From the NCBI GenBank assembly GCA_964020155.1, contig OZ026566.1:3769014-3833013 (forward strand): a stretch of 64,000 nt of DNA, read 5' to 3'. The notes under the pieces are model-generated. The model was not told where the DNA came from. It searched no databases and saw nothing but the letters and a program-made list of their open reading frames with translations. Source of the DNA: Chondrilla cf. caribensis. Lineage: Eukaryota; Porifera; Demospongiae; Chondrillida; Chondrillidae. Positions 25,858-36,198 of this stretch are shown one piece after another. The translations under genes were made by a program, and so were the position numbers. Each line of letters starts with the position of its first letter. Within the stretch, counting starts at the first letter, position 1.

Positions 25858-28800
25858 CGGGCGTGTGTACATGACAAGATTGTGTATTTGTAGTAATTAT
25901 AATACAGCAAACTCATTATAATTGGACTTCCTATATTCTGTGTGTGTTGTTCATGCAGCTTGGCTGATGTACCAGTGGAGACAGAACCGAAGGTCAACAG
26001 TGTTGTCATCACCACTACCTTGAGTGCAGGGTGTTCTGCTAATACCAGTTACCTTTCTGATGCAGTCAACATATCGCTTTACCATGAGGTACTCAATTCA
26101 TGGATGTACTATACGTACATGCTATAGTGCATATAACGAGCATTATGCATATGTCATACTTACACACACATAATATGTGTTACCTTCATTGTAGATGCTA
26201 TGTTATGTGAACAGTATGTGTGTGTGTCCATAAAGTATGTTCCTATGTACAAGGCAGCTGTTTGTATGTACAGTATTTTCAACTGGAGGTATGTACATAC
26301 ACATGTTGCTTAAGTATCAACACAGAGATACTGCATACAATGGGTATACATATAGTCAGTATGTATACGTTTTTTGCTCTCTGTAGAATTCCAATTTGCA
26401 GAATCCTGTGTGTGTATCAGACAGCATACAGGGGTACGTACTATACATGCAATAATCTGTATAGATGTAGAGTATGTATTATGATCTGGGTGAATATAGA
26501 CACTGAACTGCACTGTGTGTGTGGATATGTACATTAATACTGTTGGCTATGTGTATGTACTGTGCATATGGTCCCAAGATATAATATATATATGTGAAGT
26601 GAGTTATTCTATATGTAGTTTACATGCACCGTGTTGGTCTGGCAGTGTATGTGTACACACAATGTAAGAATGTGATAGGTACTATACTTAAATACATGTG
26701 TGAATGTGTGTACATGTATGTACATGTACATGTACATACATACGTGTTTGTTCTATTTGTTATGCGTAGAAGTGACCGCAGCCTCTGGAACAGTGAAGGG
26801 TGCATGGTGATAGAGTCCAATTCAACCCACACCCTATGCTCCTGCTCTCACCTCACCAATTTTGCTGTTCTTCTTTACCCACAGCCAGTCACAGTGAGTG
26901 CGCTGTTGTGTTTTGAACTACACATGCAGTAATGCCTACTGTACAAGTTGTGAGCATAAATACATGGTTTTTACTTCATTGGTGTCTTTCTTTGTGTGGT
27001 GTACTCTCCAGGAGAATTTCAAAGCTTTAAGCATAGCCTCAAAATGTGGATTAAGTCTGTCAATTATTTGTCTCTTGGCAACAGTCATTATCCTCTTTGT
27101 TGTCAAGTGAGTTCGACACTCATAGTTTGTGTACATAAGTAAAGTAGATGGTCACTTATGTTATTCCTATTGCTACTCTAGAATAGCTCATTGTAGTTTG
27201 TTTTAAAGACTGAATATATTAGCTTTGCTCCCCTCAAACGTTTAGGGTGAAGTCAGAACTACCCAAAGTCCATCGACAGCTGGCTCTGTCCCTTCTTCTA
27301 ACGGAGGTTGTGTTTCTGATTGGAGTTGATCGTCAGGCTGTCCCCTCCCCGGATGGACTGTGCACCACGTTTGCTGCTCTTCTACACTACCTCCTACTGG
27401 TCACCTTCGCCTGGATGCTCATAGAAGGAATACACATGTTTGTTAAGCTGGTTCTAGTGTACTATTCAAAGAAGATCTACATTGTCTATTACTTCCTGGC
27501 CTGGGGAATTCCCATCATCATAGTGGCTGTATCACTTGGTGCAAATTTCTGTGTGTATGGAAGTACCGCATAGTAAGTGATTGTGTGCATGTGTATGTGT
27601 AAATGTGTTGTTACCTATATGCATGCTAGTAGGGATGTAAATATGTACTGTTTAGATGTACATGTGCATAGAGTGTTACCTCATAAGCAATGGTTTCCTA
27701 TGTACATTCATACTATGTACGTATGCTGTCCCATGTGTCCATTATACTAGTACACTATACTGCAATTGAGCGAACATCCCCACCTCTCACTCTTCCATTA
27801 GTTGCTGGATATCAGGTCCAAACTCTACAGGAACCTTGTGGGGAGCAGTGCTTGCTCCTATTCTGGTAGTTCTCCTGGTGAGTGAGAGAGGAATCTCACC
27901 GCATTCTTGCCCAGTAGTGGTAGTCTGTACATTGTGGGTTGGAGCTTAATTTCAATGTAACAGGAGAATAAACAGTCTCTTCTCTTACCATTTAGTGGTC
28001 CTATCATCGATTGCCCCTCACTTGCACATCATTTTTATATTCTTCAACATACATGCATTCCCATGGTACATGTGTTCACCTGTTCATGTACAGGTGAACT
28101 CAGTCATGTTGATCATTGTCACTGGAATAGTGATCAAAGCAAAAAGACGGGACTCCACAAAGAATAAGAATACAACTATAGTGCTGTGAGTTGGGACTTA
28201 CATTCCTTGCATGTGGAGCATGTACTGTACATACTGTATGGATGCCTACATGTGTACATGGTACATACAGCATATTGTGTGTGTTTCATGTGGGAAACAT
28301 TGGGTGTGTTTGCTGTCATCCATTTGTACTCCTCATTGTTTAGTTTGCTGTTCTGTTGTTACTATTGAATGTTACCCTTTTGTACATGTGTTGTTGTTGT
28401 TGTTTATTCCCTGTTGTTGTCCCTCTACTCCATCTCAACAGGGCCTCTCTCCGAACTGCCATCATTCTGTTCCCATTCCTCGGGCTGGGATGGACCCTGG
28501 GGTTCTTCATCTTTGGAGAGAACCTGGACTACATCCAGGCTATAGAGTGGATCTTCTTTGTGGTGGTCACCCTGCAAGGGATACTCATCTTTGTTCTCAA
28601 TTGTCTGGTCAACACTGAGGTTAGACGTCCGTATACTAGACCTTTAGTTAATTTATCTACAAATTATACAACTTACAGTATGTGTATGTATTACATGTGT
28701 ACAGCATCTGCTCAACTGTACTATGTGTTCACTGTCTCCGATGGTGCTTCCGGTGTGATTTAGGTGCGGACTGCTCTTTTGAAGAAGTTGAAGAGAAACA

Positions 28801-29944
28801 AGACCCGCCTTCCCCGACCAAGCAGTGCACGAAGAAGAAGTAGCACTGTTAGTGCCGCCGTGTCGTTGAAGCAGACGTGGAGACGAATGTCCTCGGGGAG
28901 CATCAAGAAGTCCAGTGACATTACAGAACTGTCACTCAAGGTAAGTAGTTGTTGTATGTACATAAAGTACATCTCTTTGACATTATTTGTTTTGAGACTT
29001 GTCTGACTCTTCCGATCATACATATGTATATATATACGTCTCGTGTATGTACTTGCATATGTGCAGGTACATACATATTGATATTTATAATTTTTTTAGC
29101 TCACTTAGTTTTACTTCTGGTAATTCATTCAATAGTGTGAGAGGTAGTTTGAATCTGGACTACCAACATTGCCAAGTGCATTTGTAGTAATGGTGCGACA
29201 TTTCCTGTAATGGTCTATAATTTCACTTACCCTCGTGCACTTACATGCATGCGTGTGTACATACACCCTGGTTATAAAGAGAACGTATCTACATACTTGT
29301 GTACATTCCTGGGCCAACTAAGGCAACTTTTGTGAAAGAGTTTGTATCAATCAGCCATTTTGTTGTTTCCATAACAATGTGTATAATACAATAGATCTAT
29401 TATTCTGTAGGATAATGATGATAGGATGTATACAGTTGCCAGACCTCAGGTGATGCTGCCACCTGTGATATCTGGTAAGGTGTAACTGTCTCCTGTATGT
29501 ATGTGTGTGCATATGCATGCATGTGTTTGCATGTGTATGCATGTATGTGTTTGCATGTGTATGTACGTATATTATGTGTTTTCACGTGTATGCGTGTTCT
29601 GATCTGATTTCAACCACTTGGTGTGTTTCTATACCCAAACAGTCAATCCAATGAAATTCCCGAGTAGAAGCTCACCACGCTTGTCACAATAATGATAGTA
29701 TGCACATCCACATATATAATGTTGGATTGTCAAGTGCTCACTGCATGCTATGTTGGATTATCAAATGTCCTCCCTATGATGTGCAGATATCATGGAAGAA
29801 GATGAGGTCTGTAGTTCCCACCATGATTTTGATGTTACCCTGGATGATGTGAGTCCTGCTGAAAAGCAGCCGGGACCTGGTGTTGGAGGAGATGATATTC
29901 CTTCGCAGGACTCACAGATTTGTTTAATTACTAATTCTACATGA
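20602..29944 (+). CDS. Adhesion GPCR with LRR, LRRCT, EGF and Cys-x-Cys repeats, copy 3 (complete, short repeat exon)
   Basis: Twenty-one exons: 20602-20831, 21005-21082, 21422-21493, 21769-21843, 22574-22651, 22723-22892, 23028-24487, 24706-24888, 25168-25357, 25500-25758, 25959-26088, 26387-26433, 26770-26893, 27012-27106, 27246-27572, 27802-27877, 28094-28185, 28442-28619, 28764-28940, 29411-29474 and 29787-29944. Total 4,263 nt (1,420 residues). The ATG at 20602 is chosen because it opens a signal peptide aligned with copy 2 ([13 protein letters not shown]); an upstream in-frame non-signal extension is not used. The domain order matches copy 2, but the repeat exon is 1,460 instead of 3,269 bp: 8 DPLA modules and only a remnant of the 42-residue family. 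[12 protein letters not shown] is intact. The tail is distinct and very basic near 28,790-28,860 (KKLKRNK, RRRS). The cbEGF reads DINEC. Confidence 0.92.
21281..21385. repeat. (CA)n microsatellite in an LRR intron of copy 3
   Basis: A CA-rich run with about 28 uninterrupted units at its 3' end, upstream of the acceptor of exon 21422-21493. Confidence 0.95.
21844..22573 (+). other. Expanded LRR intron in copy 3
   Basis: This intron is 730 bp, while its counterpart in copy 2 (10,976-11,044) is 69 bp. The extra roughly 660 bp has no coding potential I trust and no clear terminal repeats; it is probably an old insertion of unknown type. Confidence 0.6.
24889..25075. repeat. Long (GT)n microsatellite containing a splice donor, copy 3
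   Basis: About 190 bp of nearly pure GT, broken by GTATGT, GCGT and ACATGTGTTT interruptions, starts at the donor of exon 24706-24888. It is the longest of the three paralogous tracts. Confidence 0.9.
25780..25862. repeat. (CT)n/(GT)n microsatellite in a receptor copy 3 intron
   Basis: Starts about 20 bp after the donor at 25,759 with CTCTCTCTCT, then GT units with GCGTGC interruptions. Copies 1 and 2 lack a pure tract in this intron. Confidence 0.9.
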
Positions 29945-30390
29945 ACCGTACCCTAATATTTTATGATAGTGAACTTGTACAGTTTAATGTTTACTGTATG
30001 TTATTTAATCAATATCCTACATCCCATAAGGCATGTTTAAATAGATTTTTATTATTATTGTAACAAGGTGTATGTATATTGCAAACATTAAAACTGCCTT
30101 TTTGTACATTCCTTACAACTTTTACTTAGAAAATATTATGTGTAATTGTGTCATATATGGACACTGGGAAGCTAGCCGTGCATGGTGACTGGAAATAAAA
30201 CATGTACGTCTTGCTGGTCGCCACAGGAATGTAGTACCTGAAGTAGGATGTACGTGCATGCATCAGTGTTTGTGCTATGATGCATCACATGGACACTGGA
30301 GAGGCCCTGGGGACTGGCAATGAAAGGTGAAATTATCTTGTTGGTCACCTTGGGATCTGTAGCCTATCCATGAGGGTTTGCAAGCAACAG
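29945..30390. other. 3' UTR and spacer downstream of receptor copy 3
   Basis: AT-rich sequence with an AATAAAA at about 30,195 as a possible polyadenylation signal. Two loosely similar segments (about 30,160-30,235 and 30,285-30,360) contain TGGACACTGG and TTG(C/T)TGGTC(G/A)CC. They faintly resemble parts of the 359-bp satellite and may be diverged relatives; weak evidence. Confidence 0.5.
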
Positions 30391-30764
30391 TATTTTTCAA
30401 TGTATGGGAGAGTATATGAGAAATAAACACTAAGCACCTTCTTGCTTAACTCATGGGAAAGAAGGCATACCAACCTGATAATTTCACCAGGCTTAGCTGA
30501 TGGCATGAACCAAATTCCGAAACAATCCCCATCTCAGTACATGGTCTGTAACCCTAGCAACATTGGAGGTGCTTAATATTATTCCAAATGTAGCTAAGGT
30601 TACAGGGCACACACTGAGGTGGAAATTGTTTCATGTGTTAGGGCATGTCCCCAGCTATGCTGGGTAACAATATCAGGTTGACGTGTCCCCTCTCCCATGA
30701 GGTATACCAGAAGGTGCTTAGTGTTTTTTTCCTATACTCTCCCATACGTACACATTCAAAAATA
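30391..30764. mobile_element. Non-autonomous TIR element, about 374 bp
   Basis: The left end (TATTTTTCAATGTATGGGAG, then AGTATA and AAACACTAAGCACCTTCT) reappears reverse-complemented at the right end (AGAAGGTGCTTAGTGTTTTT through CTCTCCCATACGTACACATT to AAAAATA). The arms are about 60 bp with small indels. A TA dinucleotide sits at each edge, which would fit a Tc1/mariner-type target site. No ORF inside, so a MITE is likely. Confidence 0.75.
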
Positions 30765-31128
30765 TAAAGCAGTCCGAATGTAGCTAGGGTTACGGAAGAA
30801 AAGTAATTGAACCATTATACTAAGATATTAGAACATAGTAATTAACTCCTTGAGAAGATATGTGCATATCATGTGAGATGGCAATTAATGAATACAGTAT
30901 TATTACTACTACTACTACTGGGTAAGTTAAATTTCATTTATTAATAATTACTACTACTATTATTAGATGTGCATTAGATGTTAATGATTAATAACAATGA
31001 CAATAATAATTACTATATCAGTGAATAAAAAGTAGCATAATTTATGTAGGAATTAATATGAGAATCTGATGAATATATTACTCAGTTTGGTTAGGGGAAT
31101 ATGGTGGTGCCGGACCTGAGAGGTTCCC
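30765..31128. other. AT-rich intergenic sequence
   Basis: Contains short (TAC)n-like runs near 30,903-30,960. It includes the probable 3' UTR of the minus-strand gene that ends at 31,129. No gene recognised. Confidence 0.6.
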
Positions 31129-32097
31129 TCAACGTATCTCCAGGTGTTGAAGAAGGTCATGTGAACTTCTCAACATTTTCTGCCATTTAGTTGCTCTCTG
31201 GACAAGAATGCTGTGCCTATGTGCTTCCAGATGAAACTCTGGTGATTTCATCTCGTACCACTTTTCTCTTGGCACTGGAGACAGTTCAAGCTCTTCTTCG
31301 CACTTCCTCATCAACTGCTTACACTCTTCCATTCTCAACTGCTGCCTTTGCAGTTCAGTCAGACTGCTTGAGGGCTGAGAAACGTGGTTCACGAGATGTT
31401 CTTCAATAGGAGATGTTTCGACTAAATCAGGAACAGACGCTGATGCGGTTCGGCTATCAGGCTTCGTCCTTACAGCTTGTGAGTTGCCTCGTGTGTTGAA
31501 CTCAACTGAACGGTTTAATGTGTGACTTGAAAAAGTTTTCAATGTTACGGGAGTCTTAGCGGATCTTCTTGGGCTTTCTTCATCAACATAACTGTAAACA
31601 GGGCAGTTTAATACACAAGATTGACTTCTCATCCTAGAAGGACGTCTCCTAAAGGTGGAAAGTACAAAAGGTTGAAGCATGTTGATTCCTGGCTAAGTGT
31701 GCAGCTCCATACAATTTCTACAAGTAAATATCATGGGCGGGGCAGGGGACTCAGCCCCCTCGCATCAAAGTTTAATCCTTCAAGAAATTAATGACACGTT
31801 ATATAGGTACAGATAAAGATGGAATGAATGAGATATTCACCAACATTTCATCATGCAACCTGACCCCAGCTTTCTAGGAACTGCTGCCAGCCCTGAATAT
31901 AGTATGGAGGGTTAGGCTAGGGTGAGACGAACAATGTAGTGTCACGGGAACAATAAGGTTGTGAGATTTACTTACTGCAAAGTAATCGACTCTCCTGATA
32001 TGCTGAAGTCAACTCCAAGTCCATGAATTGTATTCGATTTCTGACGAGGGAGTCTGTATTTGCGATGATTCTCTCTCAATAATTTTACACCCGCCAT
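31129..32097 (-). CDS. Unrecognised protein, basic N-terminus and C-terminal coiled coil
   Basis: Two exons fit: 32097-31976 (starts MAGVKLLREN, phase 2 donor GTAAGT) and 31648-31129, whose acceptor follows a clear pyrimidine tract ending CCACCTTTAG. The join is in frame and gives 213 residues. The N-terminal 50 are Arg/Lys-rich, the middle is Ser/Thr-rich and looks disordered, and a predicted helix around residues 140-170 (LTELQRQQLRMEECKQLM) is coiled-coil-like. The C-terminus has a Trp-containing motif (PREKWYEMKSPEF). I do not recognise the family. An ATG at 31,680 upstream of the acceptor would give a single-exon alternative of 183 residues. Its start lies 68 bp from the divergent tetraspanin-like gene, so they probably share a promoter. 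Confidence 0.65.
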
Positions 32098-32165
32098 TTA
32101 ATTTCTGACCAAAATGTCGTTGTTTATCGCTTTGTTTTGTAACTAGGATCTGTGGATTTGTAGGA

Positions 32166-32960
32166 ATGGCAGAGAAGATCATTAGCGCCTTATCATGCAT
32201 GTGTAATTTTCTAGCGTGTTTGTTGGCTTCGGGAGTTTTTGGACTGTCGTGCTATCTTCTAAATACGTCGGACACGACCAAATTCATCGTCAGCGAGAGT
32301 GTAAGCCTCTACAATCAGCATAGTATGTATACATCACTCACTCTCAAGACCACACACGCACACACGACCCCTATGGGATCACTCTTAGTCCACGGTCAAC
32401 AGTAAGCCTACACTCGTACTGCACTGGAGTATTACGGCATGCCCATGGCTTCCCTGCTGTTACCGCGTTTTTACCTTGTACATGTCTTTGTCCGGTACAG
32501 ATTTTCGTTGCATTCGTAGGTCTGTCGGTCATTGTCGGAACTACTGCTATTTTAGGTGAGGAAAGCAGATCTACTTCTAGTTTACTGTCCATGTACACCC
32601 TTTTTGCTTTTTTTGATCAATCTGTCGAAACGTTACTTCTAGATTATCCATGTTTCTACCATAATATTGACATGAATTCCCACTCACCCACGAGCATGAA
32701 TCATAATAAGCATTTACCATCTATCTACTCTGTGCAGGAATGATAGGAAGTATAATGTCGTTTTCAAAACACAAACTCCCTGGATTGGTAGTGAGTGATT
32801 CATGTTGATGTATTGTATGCATATTTGCAGAATCTCACAATGACTGTGTACTTACATACATGGTTGTCTTTTTTCACACAGATTGTTGTGAGCATGATTT
32901 TCTTATGGATATGTGAGCTTACAATTGGTATTTTTCTGGAGTTGAAGAAGAACGACACAG

Positions 32961-33002
<42 letters not shown>

Positions 33003-33846
33003 ATGCGTGTGTTTGTGTGCTTGTGTAAATGTGTGTATGGTTGTATGTATTCGCGTATTGGTAAAAACTAACACGTATACGCACATGGATGAGACCTTCG
33101 TCTACAGTCCACCACAAAACAATCTAACCATGTCCACATCTGTACATGTGCACATAATTTCTTTTATACCTGTCGATCTGTTCACAGGGATTCTTGGGTA
33201 TACCAGAGAGACTATTTGATACTAGTGTAGACCAAGACAAGATTTCAAACGAGGTACATATAATTTAATATACATACACATATAATATTATACAGGTAGC
33301 ACGTACAAGTCTCCACTGACTGTACATGTATTGTGATGTTTAACTTACACAACTCCCCATACGTATCCATAGCACGGTGAATGTGGTGTGGTCAGAAGTG
33401 CCAATGTTACATTTCATACCAGCTCGCAGGTATGCACATACGTTCACCGCCCCTTGTATCACGTACTGGTGTTGGTAATGTTACATACTGCGTTGTGTGT
33501 GCATACTGTCCGTGTAGTATGGCTGCAACGGCATGGGACTCAACCCTGAAGACAAGGTATGTATTTACTTGTTTCTACTGGTCACTGCGTGCATGCGTAA
33601 ACAATATGTATAGTACAATATCCTATATTTGTGTGTAGTGGACGTATGTGTGCGGTACAGGATATTATGGACTCTATATTATTGAACTTGTTGTTGGTGT
33701 ATGTGTGTGCTTGTGCTTACCTTTGTGAATGGCGGGTACTAATGTTTTGTGTCTTCTCTTGCAGTCGTGTTCGTTTGTACTCAGCGACTACTACTGTCTC
33801 CTCACAATGATCCTCGAGATATTGGTTCTTTTTGTACTTGTGACTC

Positions 33847-33900
<54 letters not shown>

Positions 33901-34102
33901 GTGTGTAAGTGGACGGATAGTGTAGCCATCATACACCATATACGTACCTAATGTACCACCCTCTGTGGACAGGTCTGCAACCAGTTCTTCCCTTTGTGAT
34001 GTACAGGTGTTGAGTATCGTGACACTGGGCTTGCATGTTAGGAAGGTATGGCTTCAGGAAGACAGCAAAGTGCATCCAACCCAAGACACAGACAACTCCT
34101 AG
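32166..34102 (+). CDS. Tetraspanin-like four-pass membrane protein
   Basis: Nine exons: 32166-32300, 32501-32555, 32738-32790, 32882-32962, 33188-33253, 33373-33429, 33518-33556, 33765-33848 and 34007-34102. They join in frame to 221 residues, a normal tetraspanin length. The topology is TM1 near residues 6-32, a short loop, TM2 (IFVAFVGLSVIVGTTAIL), TM3 (IVVSMIFLWICELTIGIFL), a loop of about 65 residues with Cys at ECGV, YGCNG, KSCSF and YYC, TM4 and a polar C-terminal tail. The classic CCG motif is not present; YGCNG may replace it. The loop has one sequon (NVT). The donors of exons 4 and 8 lie at the first GT of long GT repeats. Tetraspanins organise membrane microdomains, but a claudin-like four-pass family cannot be excluded from this reading. 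Confidence 0.75.
32963..33001. repeat. (GT)n microsatellite containing a splice donor
   Basis: About 19 GT units directly follow the codons NDTD of exon 32882-32962; the repeat's first GT is the only in-phase donor I find. Confidence 0.8.
33849..33906. repeat. (GT)n microsatellite containing a splice donor
   Basis: Follows GTGACTCAG at the end of exon 33765-33848, so the donor GT starts the repeat; about 26 units with one GCGT break. Confidence 0.85.
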
Positions 34103-34785
34103 TACCTGCTTCGATTTCGTCTGGTTCCGGACATTATGTGCCATTCAAAGAATTTACCTAGTGAGTCAGTATGTCTATTGTCACGTCGATCTTCAAATCT
34201 AGACCTGTACATGCACACACAAATACACACTGCTTACCTTGTCATCTATATTTGTTGTTTAAACTACTTCAGAACTGTTTTTTTATTGTTTCATAGTTCA
34301 TTTACTTTAATAAAATACAAGATGCTTGAAATTTGACTTCCATTCCTCTTTGTCTCATTAGAATTGCGATAAATACGGATTGATCACCAAGTGATATCTA
34401 ATTATTTAACTTATAAGTGAAACATTTGTATTTTTACACTTTTTTATTTTTTACAGAAATGATGTATGCTGTTTGCACTTGAAATGGTGAAGTTTGCATT
34501 TAGTCCACATACGTAGTATTGTGCATTTTGATTTTTGTGAAGTTTGATTTTACCGGCATTGAGACATTCTACCTAACCAACCTCACATGCAGTATCACAT
34601 GCAGTATCACATGCAGTATCGCATGCAGTATCACATGCAGTATCACATGCAGTATCGCATGCAGTATCACATGCAGTACCAGACGTCACTGCTCAGAATG
34701 TCATTTCCAACTCAATCCATCAACATACATAACAAGATACCTGTACACTTTTCGAATGTAACGGAAACATATAACACTAATCAGG
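34103..34785. other. Convergent 3' region between tetraspanin-like gene and MTHFS
   Basis: 3' UTRs of two genes that face each other. AATAAAAT at about 34,310 is a possible polyadenylation signal for the plus-strand gene. Contains the 12-bp minisatellite listed separately. Confidence 0.65.
34584..34690. repeat. 12-bp minisatellite, (ACATGCAGTATC)n
   Basis: About eight tandem copies of ACATGCAGTATC, some with GCATGC in place of ACATGC. Confidence 0.95.
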
Positions 34786-35092
34786 TTATGTGGTCTGGGA
34801 ATCAGCATTGTGGATAACCTTGTCAATGATAAAGTCGTCTTCGGTGGTCGGTACTTCATTGCAAATTTGAAATGAGTAAGCCAATGCTGTAGGAATGGAA
34901 AATAGTGGTTACCAATGGTGGTTTAATTAAACTCAATTTGTAGATTGATCGAATTAAAGTGGATGTACACTCTACTAACCTACGGTTTGAGGAAGAAGAC
35001 TCTTGTCTTTCATAAGTGTTAGGTATGAATCGTAGTAACCTTTTCCTCTCCCCAGTCTCCTGCCATCCTATGAACACGGATATATAATGAAC

Positions 35093-35125
<33 letters not shown>

Positions 35126-35576
35126 TGTGTGTGTTTGTGTTTGTGTGTGTGTGTGTGTGTGTGTGAGTGTGTGTGTATTGTGTACATGTGCGCTTCCATA
35201 CCCTGGTGAAAGCCAGTCCAGGGACCAATAATAGGTCCAGTCCTCCAGTTAACAGAGCATTGTCTCTGGTTTTGTCATCATCTGGAAGGGAGGACAGTGC
35301 ACGCACATCAACATCTTGTGAGTGCACTGTGCCGCACACTACATGCAGGGCGGGCTATAGACCTCACACGGTCCCACCTACCAGCTGGTTGCTTGATTTT
35401 CCACTTGGTCAGAGGCAGGCTAGCATAGTCTTCCATTGAGTATAACCGCAACATGTCCATATTTGGGCCAACATATCGAGGTATGAAGCAGTGTCTACAA
35501 GATGTGTAGTATAGTAATACGAAACAGTATGTATTTGCACATGAATATATTCATTAAGATTGATTCATATAGTAAT

Positions 35577-35637
<61 letters not shown>

Positions 35638-36159
35638 GAAAGCCACCAGATGATATCACCTTTTGGTCTTAAATATGTCCTATGGAAACAAAGAAAACAA
35701 AACAATAAAATAATATTACAAACCTAAAATATAATATAAACATACTGTACATGTGCTAGACACAAAGACAATAAACTCACGTGCATAATCTCCTCTGTGT
35801 TGATCTCATCAGGCATACTGAGGTATATAGCTATCCTCTTGCTTTTCTGATACTCTTCAGAAGACAGAAACTTGAAAGAACGCAACATATGAATACAGTA
35901 ACACACTAGTGTCGATCACGATACAAGAGATACTGTACGGTGTACGTATTACCATGGATAGCTTAGATTCTAGTTTAGTCTCTAGGGTACTAGTACATAA
36001 AACATGTTCCGAGATTTATTGTCGGGTTGTTACCTTAGAGCAGAGTAGTGATGACTGTCTGTGTCTCTCCTCGGGGGTCATGGATAACAGACGCTGCTTC
36101 ATTCTCTTGCGTAGCTCTGCCTTCGCCAACCTCACCGCTGCTAAGGAAGAGCCAGCCAT
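34786..36159 (-). CDS. MTHFS: 5-formyltetrahydrofolate cyclo-ligase (methenyltetrahydrofolate synthetase)
   Basis: Seven exons on the minus strand: 36159-36034, 35870-35781, 35679-35660, 35494-35382, 35338-35202, 35067-34980 and 34886-34786. They sum to 675 nt (224 residues), close to the usual animal size of about 200. The enzyme converts 5-formyl-THF to 5,10-methenyl-THF using ATP in the cytosol. Diagnostic stretches are YQKSKRIAIYLSMPDEINTE, CFIPRY, GGLDLLLVPGLAF and the nucleotide-binding signature GRGKGYYDSYL, then a C-terminus with QICNEVPTTEDDF. The third exon is only 20 nt (DIFKTK) and is needed to keep frame and alignment with the family. Intron 5 holds a dinucleotide repeat. The start codon lies 39 bp from that of GALM on the other strand. 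Confidence 0.95.
35095..35170. repeat. (GT)n microsatellite in an MTHFS intron
   Basis: GT units with TATG, TTTG and GAG interruptions. On the sense (minus) strand of MTHFS it reads CA and precedes the acceptor of exon 35067-34980. Confidence 0.9.
35580..35635. repeat. (CA)n microsatellite in an MTHFS intron
   Basis: About 28 uninterrupted CA units on the plus strand, so GT on the MTHFS sense strand, beginning 25 bp downstream of the donor of the 20-nt exon. Confidence 0.95.
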
Positions 36160-36198
36160 TTTTTCAAGAAAGCGGTACTTTCCCTTGAGCTGGGCGGG
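36160..36198. promoter_or_regulatory. 39-bp bidirectional start region between MTHFS and GALM
   Basis: The two ATGs point away from each other with only 39 bp between. Both 5' UTRs and core promoters must therefore overlap the partner gene or be extremely short. No TATA box is visible. Confidence 0.75.
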
